Shown here: positions 1 to 8,604 of the stretch, one piece after another
Layout: the number at the start of each line of letters is the position of its first letter
Numbering within the stretch: position 1 is the stretch's first letter
Notes under the pieces: model-generated
What the model saw: only the letters and a program-made list of their open reading frames with translations
What the model was told of the DNA's origin: nothing
The model's database searches: none
NCBI RefSeq assembly: GCF_018424685.1
Contig: NZ_QTKX01000003.1
Span: 248,001-312,000 of the forward strand
Length of the DNA stretch: 64,000 bases
Origin: Mesobacillus boroniphilus
GTDB lineage: Bacteria > Bacillota > Bacilli > Bacillales > Cytobacillaceae
Reading direction: 5' to 3'
Made by a program: the position numbers and the translations under genes

Positions 1-373
1 CAGGGACGTACCCCGAGATGTGACCCTATGCTTCTTGCTTTTTATTTTGCGACAAGGGATGGTTCCGGTGTCTCGTGAATTGTAAAAATCTAACTATGTA
101 ATCTCGGGCACAGTCTAAAATGAGCTTTGTCCCAATTCTTTTCTTAACTTATAGAGCATGGACTCAACGAAGATTAATTAGGGTTATTCTTTAACTATTG
201 CGATTCCCGAATGAGACGTGAGAACCGTCCCTGTGTTGCTTCGTTACATTGATGCGGTGATTTTAGCAAAAGATAAATAGGATGTTAATCAGCATTTTTC
301 TAAAGTTACCTAAATAGATTTAAATGTTTAAAACTTAATCCTAAATGGATACACAAGGAATGGAGGGATGAAG
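1..373. other. Gene-free leader region with repeat fragments
   Basis: No convincing coding region. It starts with a partial GGGACGTACCCC-type repeat (3-15) and carries two GGGACGGTTC-type fragments, a degenerate one at about 51-82 and one read on the other strand at about 207-241 (GAACCGTCCCTGTG). The last 100 bases are AT-rich and presumably hold the promoter of the flavoenzyme gene that follows, but no clear -35/-10 pair was found. Confidence 0.5.
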
Positions 374-1705
374 ATGAAAATACTTATTATCGGTGGAGAT
401 GCAGCGGGTATGAGTGCTGCGATGCAAATGGTTCGAAACAGCTCTGGACATGAAATCACTGTGTTGGAAAAGGGAGGCGTGTATTCATACGGTCAATGTG
501 GCCTGCCTTATGTGATCAGTGGGAAGATTGAGTCCACAGATCAGTTAATCGCGCGCACTCCGTCTACTTTTAAAGAAAAATATGGCATTGATGCACGGGT
601 ATTTCATGAAGTCCAGAAGGTAGACACAGAAAATAAAATGGTAAGTGGAATAAACCATAGTAATGGTGAGCCATTCAGCGTTCCATATGACCGCCTTCTG
701 ATTGCGACTGGTGTAAGCTCGGTCGTTCCAAAGTGGGAGGGTGTGACACTTCCAGGTATTTTCTCACTAAAAACCATCCCTGATGCAAAAGCAATCATGG
801 ATTATCTAGAAAGAGATATACATAATGTGACCGTAATTGGCGGCGGATATATCGGGCTTGAAATGGCCGAAAGTTTTGCGGAGCTCGGCAAGAAGGTAAC
901 GATTATTGAAAGAAATAAGCAATTAGCCAAAATATTTGATACAGACATGGCAGAACTGATTCATGAAGAAGCAGTAAAGCAAAACATTGTGTTAAAAATG
1001 GTTGAATCCGTGGAAGCATTCGGTGGAAGTGACCATGTGGAATCTGTGAAAACCGATAAGGGAGAGTATGAAACAGATTTGGTGCTAGTCGCTGTAGGTG
1101 TGAAGCCCAATACTTCCTTTTTAGAAGAAACAGGAATCAAAACCAGTGTAAATGGTGCGATCCAAGTTAATGCCTATATGCAAACCAGTATTGAGGATAT
1201 CTACGCGGCAGGAGATTGTGCCACACAATATCACCGGGTAAAAGAGAAGGATGACCATGTTCCATTGGGAACACATGCCAATAAGCAAGGACAAATCGCC
1301 GGATTGAACATGGTTGATGTACATAAAACGTTTAAAGGAATTGTAGGCACATCCATTATTAAGTTTTTCGATTTAACTTTGGGGAGAACAGGGCTATCAG
1401 AAAAAGAGGCAAACATGCTGAACATCCCCTGTGGCTCTGTAACCATTACAGCAACTGATATCGCTGGTTATTATCCGGATGATAAAAAAATGAAATTGAA
1501 ACTTGTCTATCATAAAGAGACACATAAGGTTCTTGGCGGGCAAATTATTGGGGAGAATGGCGTCGATAAACGAATCGATGTCCTAGCGACGGCCATATTT
1601 CATTCCATGACGACCGAAGAGCTGCTTGATTTAGATCTGGCGTATGCTCCCCCGTATAATGGTGTATGGGATCCAATTCAGCAGGCGGCTAGGAGAGTGG
1701 AGTAG
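374..1705 (+). CDS. CoA-disulfide reductase / NADH oxidase-like flavoprotein
   Basis: FAD- and NAD(P)H-dependent pyridine nucleotide-disulfide oxidoreductase of the single-cysteine class, cytoplasmic. Seen: an N-terminal dinucleotide fold ([14 protein letters not shown]), a redox cysteine near residue 42 in YGQCGLPY as in CoA-disulfide reductases, a second nucleotide-binding motif ([13 protein letters not shown], about residues 153-165), the FAD motif IYAAGDC near residue 279, and a dimerisation domain to the C-terminus. The length (443 aa) fits the family. An ATG six bases upstream (368) is possible, but GGAGGG at 362-367 is spaced properly only for ATG 374. Single-Cys enzymes reduce CoA disulfide, persulfides or oxygen, and the sequence cannot decide between them. 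It stands alone, with no rhodanese or sulfur-transfer gene beside it. Confidence 0.85.
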   Translation: MKILIIGGDAAGMSAAMQMVRNSSGHEITVLEKGGVYSYGQCGLPYVISGKIESTDQLIARTPSTFKEKYGIDARVFHEVQKVDTENKMVSGINHSNGEPFSVPYDRLLIATGVSSVVPKWEGVTLPGIFSLKTIPDAKAIMDYLERDIHNVTVIGGGYIGLEMAESFAELGKKVTIIERNKQLAKIFDTDMAELIHEEAVKQNIVLKMVESVEAFGGSDHVESVKTDKGEYETDLVLVAVGVKPNTSFLEETGIKTSVNGAIQVNAYMQTSIEDIYAAGDCATQYHRVKEKDDHVPLGTHANKQGQIAGLNMVDVHKTFKGIVGTSIIKFFDLTLGRTGLSEKEANMLNIPCGSVTITATDIAGYYPDDKKMKLKLVYHKETHKVLGGQIIGENGVDKRIDVLATAIFHSMTTEELLDLDLAYAPPYNGVWDPIQQAARRVE

Positions 1706-2088
1706 GTGGGAATAGGATAAATGAATATTGTTACAAAATCGTTTTTCATCGATTTTGCCGACAGTGAACTCAAAAGCTGACTTTATTTTGATCAGGGGAA
1801 AGATATTTTTTCAACTCCTGAGCGAGATATAGGGACGGTCCTTAAAGCGAAAATAGGAAGACTTGGTCATACAGAAGAGGATAACGACGTGAGCGGCCAT
1901 TGATCATTACTGAAAAGAATTGTGATCAACGCGGGAAGCATGGGGACGTATTCTGTGCTTCTTTTTTGCATGGGGGAAAAGGAGGAAAGCCAGGGAGAAT
2001 ATTCCCTGGCTCAATACGTAAATTCCTGAGACGGCAGAACCGTCCCTCTGTCGCGTTCTTGTACTATGCAATATAGTAAACCATAGAA
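1706..2088. other. Intergenic repeats and hairpins
   Basis: No gene seen. It contains GGGACGGTCC at about 1831, a hairpin at 1935-1961 (GAAGCATGGGGACGTATTC paired with TGTGCTTC) followed by six T, a separate 9-bp stem hairpin at 1988-2011 (AGCCAGGGA...TCCCTGGCT), and GAACCGTCCC at about 2037-2046. The element at 1935-1967 is the best candidate terminator for the flavoenzyme transcript, although it lies 230 bases past the stop. Confidence 0.5.
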
Positions 2089-2787
2089 CTACTTAATTAT
2101 TTTGAGAATCTCTTTTGAATGCTTTAACAAACCTAGTAAACCTAGTCCTTTTTTTGCATCTTTGGATAATTTCTTTTCGGCAATCTTTACTATTTTTTCT
2201 TCAGCATTAGAATAATTACCCGAATGAAAAATTGGCTGCGGGTCGTATTCTATTGCAAGTTGAATTGCTTTAGCTTCATCTTCTCCGACAATTTTATTCG
2301 CTAAAAATAGAGCCATATCTATACCTGCTGAAACACCAGCGGCAGTGATATATTTTCCTTGCTCAACAATTCTTTCTCTTGTGGGAATGGAACCGAAATC
2401 ACTTAATAGATTAATTGGCTTCCAATGTGAAGTGGCTTTTAATCCTTCGAGTAAACCTGCTGAAGCAAGTAACATAGAACCAGAACATACAGATGTAGTC
2501 CATTTTGTCGTTTTATCAATTTCCTGAATCCACTTTAAGACATTCTCTTTTTTCATTTCCTCAATAAATCCTATCGTTGAACCTGGTATGACTAAAATAT
2601 CCGCCTCTTTCATGTCCGTTATACTATGTTTCACATTAATATCAATAAAACCGGAATCAGCCTTTATTTCACCTATTCTTTCAGCAACAAAGTATATTTC
2701 GGCACCAGTCATATTCCTTAAAACCTCATATGGTCCAATAGCATCGAGCATTGTAATACCGTTGTACACATAAATGATTATTTTCAT
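2089..2787 (-). CDS. DJ-1/PfpI family protein (isocyanide hydratase-like)
   Basis: Class I glutamine-amidotransferase-like fold. The nucleophile elbow TSVCSGSMLLASAGLL places Cys101 where isocyanide hydratases and AraC-type DJ-1 domains have their nucleophile, followed by ATSHW near residue 120. The N-terminus IIIYVYNGITMLDAIGPYEVL is typical of the InhA/ThiJ subgroup. At 232 aa it carries an extra Lys-rich C-terminal tail of about 35 residues beyond the core domain. GGAG lies just upstream of the ATG. No HTH domain is present, so it is an enzyme-type rather than a regulator-type member. The substrate is unknown; isocyanide hydratase is a family-based guess. Confidence 0.75.
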   Translation of the reverse strand: MKIIIYVYNGITMLDAIGPYEVLRNMTGAEIYFVAERIGEIKADSGFIDINVKHSITDMKEADILVIPGSTIGFIEEMKKENVLKWIQEIDKTTKWTTSVCSGSMLLASAGLLEGLKATSHWKPINLLSDFGSIPTRERIVEQGKYITAAGVSAGIDMALFLANKIVGEDEAKAIQLAIEYDPQPIFHSGNYSNAEEKIVKIAEKKLSKDAKKGLGLLGLLKHSKEILKIIK

Positions 2788-2973
2788 AATTCTCCTTATT
2801 AGCCATTCCTTTTTTAAATAATAGCTTTTTCCTTATTTTACAATAAAACCGAGACATTGGGACAGTTCTGATGTCATATGAATAGCTGAAATATGTACCG
2901 CCCACGTTTTTTTGGAGAATTGCCGGGAGATGCTACAGACAAAATAGTTGTTGTTGAGGCAAAGGTGGTTGGA

Positions 2974-3399
2974 GTGAAGGTGTTGTCGATGATTCAGCCC
3001 CGGGCGAGTCTGTTTGTCTTGCGCGAGGCTCAATATGAAACGAGGTCATGGGGTACGAAGTATCGTGGCTCTCTTGCAATCCATACCAGCAAAAAAGTCA
3101 ATAAGGTGGTCTGCAGCCATGTGGCGGTCAAGTCGCTGCTTTTAAAGCATGGGTACAAGGCCGATGATCTTCCAGCTGGCGTCATCATTGCCACTTGCTA
3201 TCTTGAAAATTGTTTGAGGGTGTGGAAAACCACGAGACATGGGCCGTGTTTGAGGATGGGAGAATCGTAACAGGCAATGACTTTTTCCCTCGGTGATTAT
3301 AAAGTCGGAGGGTATGTCTGGGAAGTCAGGAATATGAAGATGCTGGACAGCTTCATACCGGCTAAAGGAAGGCTTGGGTTATGGGAGTATGATTTGTAG
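2974..3399 (+). pseudogene. ASCH-domain protein, double frameshift
   Basis: The reading from GTG 2974 (AAAGGTGG just upstream) gives VKVLSMIQPRASLFVL...YETRSWGTKYRG...GVIIATC, a clear ASCH (PUA-like RNA-binding) domain. The frame is lost near 3219-3225, after ENCLRV. The sequence continues in a second frame as ENHETWAVFEDGRIVTGNDFF until about 3291, then in a third frame as GDYKVGGYVWEV...FIPAKGRLGLWEYDL, ending at TAG 3397-3399. Two shifts in 140 codons make this a pseudogene unless the assembly is wrong. An open frame extends upstream to 2893, but those residues do not look like the family N-terminus. ASCH proteins are thought to bind RNA or process modified nucleosides; the function here is lost or unknown. 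Confidence 0.7.
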
Positions 3400-3554
3400 A
3401 GTGCCTGTTCATCGGGGAACACGAAGCATGGGACGTCCTTAAGCCACTTGTACTTTAATCTTGTTTTCTAACTCATGGAAATTTTCTGCTTTAAATGCTT
3501 TCCGTGTTGTTTTAAACTAAGTTCAAACCAAGTTGAAAGAAATGAAGTGATAAA

Positions 3555-4190
3555 ATGAAACTTAAAATACAAGTTCCCTTTTTTATAGTCGGACTTATCC
3601 TTTTTAGTTATGGTATAGCTGTGGCAATCAAGGTTAAGTACTTAGGGGTCCACCCCTGGGATGTATTGAATATTGCATTTTATGATAAGTTTGGTTTAAC
3701 AATCGGAACGTGGAACTTGATTTTTGGTATCATGTTAGTTCTTGTAACGCTGTTGATTAATCGTACTTATGTTAATATTGGCACCTTTATTAATGCACTG
3801 ATGGTTGGCCCAATGGTTGACTTTTTTCTCTGGCTAGATGCTTTGCCCCAGCCTTCCACGCTCATGTTTGATGTGTTGGTATTGCTGCTTGGTGTTGTGG
3901 TCATGGGTATTGGAGGAGGAATGTATAATGCTGCTAGAATCGGATCAGGGCCAAGAGACGGATTTATGCTTGCGATTTCAGTTAAGCTTGGGTATTCAAT
4001 CAGCAAAGTGCGTATTATTGTTGAGAGTGTTGTGCTGGTGATTGCCCTGTTACTGGGAGGGCCGGTCTTTATTTTCACCTTTATTTTTACATTTATCCAG
4101 AGTCCAATTTTCCAGGCTTCCTACAAGGTGTGTACAAGATGGATTGAAAAATTATCTAGCTCAATTAACAAAAAGGCGATTTCTATTTGA
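3555..4190 (+). CDS. YczE/YyaS/YitT family membrane protein
   Basis: A 211-aa integral membrane protein with about five hydrophobic segments and the conserved family motif IGSGPRDGFML near residue 135. HPWDV (about residue 34) and GTWN (about 55) are also typical of YczE-like proteins. The start ATG has only a weak ribosome site (AAGAAATGAAGTG). In B. subtilis, yczE lies beside the surfactin locus and affects its production; here there is no such neighbour, so no role is inferred. The C-terminus is Lys/Ser-rich and cytoplasmic. Confidence 0.8.
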   Translation: MKLKIQVPFFIVGLILFSYGIAVAIKVKYLGVHPWDVLNIAFYDKFGLTIGTWNLIFGIMLVLVTLLINRTYVNIGTFINALMVGPMVDFFLWLDALPQPSTLMFDVLVLLLGVVVMGIGGGMYNAARIGSGPRDGFMLAISVKLGYSISKVRIIVESVVLVIALLLGGPVFIFTFIFTFIQSPIFQASYKVCTRWIEKLSSSINKKAISI

Positions 4191-4346
4191 TAACAGACGT
4201 GCCTATTGCTTCTGCTTTTTCAAGAACCTTCCCATCATCTAACTAAAAGTTGCCGATGTGAATGAGAATCTTTCATACTTAACAGAGACATAGAGACGGT
4301 TCTCGTGTCTCATCCGTGAGCCCGTAAAGGTTTATAACTATTAATT

Positions 4347-4382
4347 GAAAAGGGAAGCAAAATCTTGCTTCCCTTTTCCTTT
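4347..4382. terminator. Bidirectional intrinsic terminator
   Basis: A perfect 14-bp stem (GAAAAGGGAAGCAA / TTGCTTCCCTTTTC) with a four-base loop, flanked by T-rich sequence. It probably ends the yczE-like transcript, and the same structure could work on the other strand. A GGGACGGTTC-type repeat (GAGACGGTTCTCGTGTCTC, about 4290-4309) lies just before it. Confidence 0.75.
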
Positions 4383-4425
4383 GTTCAGAGCGTGCCACTA
4401 GGAACCATCATCCTATTTTACTGGG

Positions 4426-4571
4426 ATCCTGAATAAGAAGTTCCAGGAGCGCGTTATTTTGAAGAGCTTTATGATCTGCAGGTTTGTTGAGATAATCCAT
4501 ATTATTTCAAGATCACGTTACTTGGAATTCTACTATGTTCTGTGATGTATCTAATTGAGCAGGCGACTTAG
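4426..4571 (+). pseudogene. Decayed gene fragment with in-frame stops
   Basis: One frame reads DPE-stop-EVPGARYFEELYDLQVC-stop-DNPYYFKITLLGILLCSVMYLIEQAT-stop. The residue composition is protein-like, ending in a probable membrane segment, and is broken by two stop codons. No start or ribosome site is present. The family is not recognised. It looks like the tail of a small membrane protein gene that has decayed; this is inferred from coding character only. Confidence 0.4.
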
Positions 4572-4590
4572 GAGGGGCCATTGTGGAGTG

Positions 4591-4662
4591 CAACACTCCC
4601 CGAAAAGTGCAAATTGCAGTAAGCAGGGCTGTGTCACCTTCCCTGCAGCCCTTTTTTATTTC
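4591..4662 (+). terminator. Possible terminator hairpin
   Basis: GCAGGGCTG...CCCTGCAGCCC followed by a run of six T at about 4651-4657. Alternative pairings of the arms (GGGCTG/CAGCCC or GCAGGG/CCCTGC) are possible. It may be the surviving terminator of the decayed gene just upstream. Confidence 0.45.
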
Positions 4663-4762
4663 CTTTTCCTCAGTTTCTCTAAGTACAGTGCCATACCTAT
4701 GTAAATGCTTAAGAGTAAAAATATGAATAATGGAGTGGATAGTGAATCCATCGCATCACCTT

Positions 4763-5278
4763 CTATTTCAATTCATGTAACGCTGGGTGAAAAAACAATA
4801 AGAGAACCGCAATAATTGGTGCCGACACCAGGAATGCTGCTAAAGGGTTCTTGAAGTGAATTTTAATTACAGTAAAAGTAATGATGTTAAATAATACAGA
4901 CCACCAGCCGTTCCAGCCATTTTCATAAATAAACAGACCCTTTGCCTCAAAGAGATATTCTAAGATAGAGAAATATGCCACCCAGATCATTAAATATAAA
5001 ATTCCTTTTAACTTTCCCTTTGGAAAATATTCAAGATAAATCATCAATACGACAGGGACAATTAAAAATGTAAAGGCAATCTCAATCAGTGTGTGATTTA
5101 GCCAATCTACTGTAACAGCTTTATACTTCCATAAAGTATGTTGATAAAAGAGGAAGTTATACAATAAATTACAAATTATATAGAACTGGACGGTGGGGTA
5201 GTATTCCTTCCACCTTTCCCACTTAACGAATTTTTTTGCAAAAGCAATATAAACAACAATGACCAATAATAAATACAT
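4763..5278 (-). CDS. CBO0543 family membrane protein
   Basis: A 171-aa protein with four to five membrane helices. Family features seen: YYPTVQFYIICNLLYNFL, the conserved LNHTLIE, LFIYENGWNGWWS and IKIHFKNPLAAF. An open frame extends upstream to a TTG at 5320, but ATG 5278 has AGAAGG nine bases before it and gives a normal N-terminal hydrophobic helix, so it is preferred. The family is widespread in spore-forming Firmicutes and its function is unknown. Two further proteins of similar character are encoded at 12.7-13.7 kb. Confidence 0.75.
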   Translation of the reverse strand: MYLLLVIVVYIAFAKKFVKWERWKEYYPTVQFYIICNLLYNFLFYQHTLWKYKAVTVDWLNHTLIEIAFTFLIVPVVLMIYLEYFPKGKLKGILYLMIWVAYFSILEYLFEAKGLFIYENGWNGWWSVLFNIITFTVIKIHFKNPLAAFLVSAPIIAVLLLFFHPALHELK

Positions 5279-5630
5279 GTTTAATAACCTTCTTCTACCT
5301 TTTAGTAGAATTTTCTCCAAAAATGATCTTCCTTAGACTCATTGTGAGACACATCACGGCTCTGGCGTCTCAATAATTGTATTCAGACAGGGGGACGGGC
5401 TAAATGTGTCTTTTTACGAGACGTCGGTAACGTCCCTTTTTTGTTTCTTTCTGTTTCGCAGGATATCATTTATATGTTCGAGGCAACCATCTGTCCTAGG
5501 CAGCACATTTTTAAAAGTTTGGATTAACGTTTTTCGAACCACAAAAGGGCAATGTCGCTTTTTTAATTAGGGTTACGTATAATGAAACTATAGAAAAAAA
5601 TATACGATTCATTAGGAGGCCGAATGTTTC
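5279..5630. other. Intergenic region with hairpin repeats
   Basis: No gene apart from the short upstream frame noted under the TPR-like gene. It contains two GGGACGGTTCT-family copies: GTGAGACACATCACGGCTC...GCGTCTCA (about 5342-5372), and GGGGGACGGGC...GTCTTTTTACGAGACGTC with AACGTCCCTTTTTT (about 5389-5441). Confidence 0.4.
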
Positions 5631-7049
5631 ATGAATAGTGAACTAACAATGCCGACAAAAATATCGTTCAAATCTAATAGGGTTATCGTAAATGGGGAAG
5701 TTAAGCGGACAGCGATCTTCGCCAGATTCATGGTCGCCGAGGTCCAGACTGAATTAAATGAAAAATACTATCTGATTTTCTACAAAAATGCCCTTATCTA
5801 TGGTGCGAAGCTCGAAAAGGTTCAAAAAGATTCATTTATTGATAAAATGCTCAATGAAGGGATCGTCTTAGATCAAAATCACCCGCTTCTGCCTGTACTA
5901 ATTCCCTCGACAGCTTTAGCCATACCAGCTAAAAATAAGCTCTTCAATCATCTCCAGCGCAATTATTCCCTTCTTGAAATACCATGTATCGCCGCAGCAC
6001 TCGACTCATTTTTCTCACAAGAACAGCTCGCCAAACAGATCGAAAATATCTTTTTTCACTATAGAAGAAACGGCAGTTTTTACAAGGCCTTTCAATCTAT
6101 CCATATTTTGTCCAACTTATCTCCCTCCCTGGAACACCTTAAAGATCGCCTCCATGCCCGTGAATACAGCTCATATTCAAGTTTCTACGCAACTTCATCT
6201 TTATCGGCAATCCAAAAGAAAGACCCCTTATTTGCAGAGTTCCATTGCTATACGAATCGGAAAAACCCCGAACATTATCAAATGCTGGAAAACATATTAA
6301 ATAACGAAGGGCGGTATGCAGAAGGGCTGCTGGTTTGGCTGGAGGACAAAAGGAATCTTACTGCTGAGTCCGTAAAGAGGCAAACAGAGTTGGCCTTGAA
6401 TTATATCCCGCTCGAAAATTGGATTCTAGCTTTATCCTATGCAAAAATTAATCCATATAAGTGGGTACCGGAATCTCGGACTTTTATTGAAGCATTGATA
6501 AGAGAAGGGCAATATGAGAAAGCGGCCGTTTATTTATTCCCGTTCATTGAGGATCTGCCAGCAGAGTTTCATCAGGTCCTTAATGAACTTTGGAAGCATA
6601 TTGATGCTGAATTTGTATCTTCTCATCTGGAAGAGTTTCTGTTGCTCCATCAGCAAGTTGCTCAGGAAAATGACCCGAAGCAATCTGAACAAAGAATTCT
6701 GCAGCTGACTGCAAAGCTAATGGAAGGGCATGATTTGAAAACTGTTTGTGAAAAGCTGAAACCGATTCAGATGAAATTTCCACATTCTATCATCATTCGG
6801 AAAATCAATAAAATGGCCGCTCTCATGGAGAATCCAGACAGAATGATGGAATTGGGGCAATTTTACGCAGATTTCAACCAATATGATCAAGCAATCGAAT
6901 GTTTCTTCTGGGAAATGGAGCTCAACCCGGCTGACCCAGCTCCGGTCAGGCAGCTGTGCAAAATGTATCAGCACAAAGGCATGGTCAAAGAGGCGTCAGC
7001 CTATCAGCAAATTTATACACAATTAAGGAGCGACCAGGAGACGGGCTAA
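5631..7049 (+). CDS. TPR-like repeat protein, function unknown
   Basis: A 472-aa soluble protein. The N-terminal 100 residues are mixed alpha/beta (KISFKSNRVIVNGEVKRTAI...). The rest is helical with degenerate tetratricopeptide-like pairs, clearest at the C-terminus (MMELGQFYADFNQYDQAIE, then AVRQLCKMYQHKG-like helices). No signal peptide or membrane helix. AGGAGG (5614-5619) is 11 bases from ATG 5631, unusually far. A closer ATG at 5624 opens a four-codon frame, Met-Phe-His-Glu-stop, whose TAG (5636-5638) lies inside the main gene. No function can be assigned; TPR proteins usually hold partner proteins. Confidence 0.7.
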   Translation: MNSELTMPTKISFKSNRVIVNGEVKRTAIFARFMVAEVQTELNEKYYLIFYKNALIYGAKLEKVQKDSFIDKMLNEGIVLDQNHPLLPVLIPSTALAIPAKNKLFNHLQRNYSLLEIPCIAAALDSFFSQEQLAKQIENIFFHYRRNGSFYKAFQSIHILSNLSPSLEHLKDRLHAREYSSYSSFYATSSLSAIQKKDPLFAEFHCYTNRKNPEHYQMLENILNNEGRYAEGLLVWLEDKRNLTAESVKRQTELALNYIPLENWILALSYAKINPYKWVPESRTFIEALIREGQYEKAAVYLFPFIEDLPAEFHQVLNELWKHIDAEFVSSHLEEFLLLHQQVAQENDPKQSEQRILQLTAKLMEGHDLKTVCEKLKPIQMKFPHSIIIRKINKMAALMENPDRMMELGQFYADFNQYDQAIECFFWEMELNPADPAPVRQLCKMYQHKGMVKEASAYQQIYTQLRSDQETG

Positions 7050-7165
7050 GGCTTGGACATGGAGAGGGGACGGTTCTCATGTCCCTGAATTGTGAAAAAG
7101 TTCCGTTTTATGAGCCGCTAAAGTTATCTCTCTTTGGTTTAATAAGGAGACTTCCCCTATTTTTG

Positions 7166-7203
7166 CGCTATTATTAAAAACCCCGAGCTAGTGTCTGGGG
7201 GTT
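7166..7203 (-). terminator. Terminator-like hairpin (minus strand)
   Basis: AACCCCGAG...CTGGGGGTT, followed on the minus strand by five T. With the stronger hairpin at 7225-7266 it lies downstream of the RsbR-like gene. A GGGACGGTTCTCATGTCCC repeat precedes it at about 7065-7084. Confidence 0.45.
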
Positions 7204-7224
7204 CCATAAAGCTTTCAGCTTAGT

Positions 7225-7330
7225 ATAAAAAAAACTTCCTCCTGGCCAATCACCACGGAGGAAGTTCTATGTCTAAAGATAATGATAAATTAGCACACAC
7301 TACTTGGAATCGTAAGTATCACAGTGTATA
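7225..7330 (+). mobile_element. IS200/IS605-type element, left-end remnant with tnpA start
   Basis: A hairpin with 10-bp arms (AACTTCCTCC 7233-7242, GGAGGAAGTT 7257-7266) is followed by ATG 7269, reading MSKDNDKLAHTTWNRKYH. This is the recognisable N-terminus of IS200-type Y1 transposases (family pattern SLAHT-W--KYHIVF). Homology stops at about 7325, where the convergent RsbR-like gene ends, so about 85% of tnpA is missing. The ribosome site GGAGGA lies inside the hairpin stem, as in the translational repression known for IS200. On the minus strand the hairpin is followed by eight T and can act as a terminator for the RsbR-like gene. Confidence 0.7.
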
Positions 7331-7335
7331 TATCC

Positions 7336-8205
7336 CTACTTCTGTGCCGTATGAAGATCGGATATTATGATTTTATTAGCTTTTAATGCTTGCTTTAAGG
7401 TTGCCTGTGTTGGAATCTTATGAAAGTTGATCCCTAGTTGGACAGCTGTTTGTGCTATTTCTGGGCGTATTCCGCTTATATACACTTTTACACCGATTAA
7501 CTTCAAAATGTCAATGATTTGGAATAACTGGTTTGCTACCATTGTATCTATAATGGACACACCTGATAAATCGATAAACAGATGAGTTATTCTGTAATCT
7601 TTGCTTTGCATCAGGACGGATTCTGTTATGTACTTTGCACGCTTGGTATCAATTTCTCCTACAAGTGGCAATACTCCTATAGAATCTGAGAGTGGTATGA
7701 TTGGGGCACTCAATTCATTGATCAATTCGCTTTGGACAGAAAGTCTATCATTGTAATAGTGATGGTATTCTTCAGTCAAAGTTTCAATGATTATATCAAA
7801 TGTGGAATGGATCAGTGAACTCCATTCCAGTATTTCCGTTCCGGAAATTTCCTCTTTATTCTCCATTACGAACTGACTGATATGTTCCCAGAAAACACCT
7901 CGAAACACCCGGAATTGATGAATGATTTCGTGGATGGGAGTCCTTGTTTCCACGCGGTCCACTGCAACGGTTCGTGCCCAAGCTTTAATCTCTTGATCTA
8001 CTTCATTTTCGGTTGCAACGAGTACTTTGGCTACGGTTTTAATAAAAAGACCATTTTGCTCTCTTAATTTAGCTTCAGCTTGGTGGTTGTCAGAAGAGTA
8101 TACACTTGTTGGGTTGCTAGGTCTCGTACTTAGCCATTTATTAGTGAGAATTGAAGGGTCTTCAGTAATAAAATCATAGAGCTTCTTATTATTATCGAAA
8201 TCCAT
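7336..8205 (-). CDS. RsbR-like stressosome protein (STAS domain)
   Basis: A 289-aa cytoplasmic protein with an N-terminal helical sensor half (residues 1-160) and a C-terminal STAS domain (about 165-280). The STAS core DLSGVSIIDTMVANQLFQI followed by ISGIRPEIAQTAVQLGI matches RsbR paralogs of the sigma-B stressosome, where residues of the D-x-S/T-G-V segment are phosphorylated by RsbT; here Ser214 or Ser217 and Thr221 are candidates. The start ATG 8205 has AAGGAG upstream; a longer open frame to 8406 is rejected. No rsbS/rsbT neighbours, as is usual for scattered rsbR paralogs. Confidence 0.85.
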   Translation of the reverse strand: MDFDNNKKLYDFITEDPSILTNKWLSTRPSNPTSVYSSDNHQAEAKLREQNGLFIKTVAKVLVATENEVDQEIKAWARTVAVDRVETRTPIHEIIHQFRVFRGVFWEHISQFVMENKEEISGTEILEWSSLIHSTFDIIIETLTEEYHHYYNDRLSVQSELINELSAPIIPLSDSIGVLPLVGEIDTKRAKYITESVLMQSKDYRITHLFIDLSGVSIIDTMVANQLFQIIDILKLIGVKVYISGIRPEIAQTAVQLGINFHKIPTQATLKQALKANKIIISDLHTAQK

Positions 8206-8604
8206 AGTTTTCTCCTTAAATATTAAAATTCTTAGCCCGAATGCGCATGTTAAGTCAACTATAATGAATGTCTTATATAAAATCAAATTTAGGATATCTA
8301 GGAATAGGGACTTATCATATTTGCTTCTGAACAGTCCGGTAATCGTAAAGTGATGTTCATTAGAGAAACAGCATTGGGACAACAGGACGATTCCTACGGC
8401 TCTCAAAATGTAAAGTGTGGGAGAGAAGTGTCTCTAGTCCTTTAAGCTTCTTTTTAGTACCTCTCAAAAAATTCCCAAGCCCCATATCTCCAAATTGATA
8501 ATAAATAAAATACAATAAGAATCTCCTCATTCTCTTTTTTACATACTTTTCCTGTGCCTGAGTAACATTAATAGAAAAATGAATGGGATGCAGGAGGATT
8601 CATA
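8206..8604. other. Intergenic region with a gene-tail remnant and ilvA leader
   Basis: About 8455-8530 read on the minus strand gives YFIYYQFGDMGLGN, closely similar to the last residues (YIYYQYRDWGLG) of the small membrane protein encoded at 14771-15064. It is a fragment of a paralog. It is followed directly by about 55 bases (8537-8590) that recur at 15941-15992 (TTTTACATACTTTTCCT, CCTGAG-AACAT, AGAAAA-TGAATG) and form the ilvA leader. No T-box or attenuator structure was seen. Confidence 0.55.

Noticed and set aside
2893..2973. Longer N-terminus of the ASCH-domain pseudogene from ATG 2893
   Set aside because: The extra 27 residues do not resemble the family N-terminus, and GTG 2974 has a proper ribosome site.
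8206..8406. 67-codon N-terminal extension of the RsbR-like protein
   Set aside because: ATG 8205 has AAGGAG at good spacing and matches the usual RsbR length.
8430..8604. T-box or other attenuator ahead of ilvA
   Set aside because: No T-box consensus (AGGGTGG-type) and no paired terminator/anti-terminator could be found.
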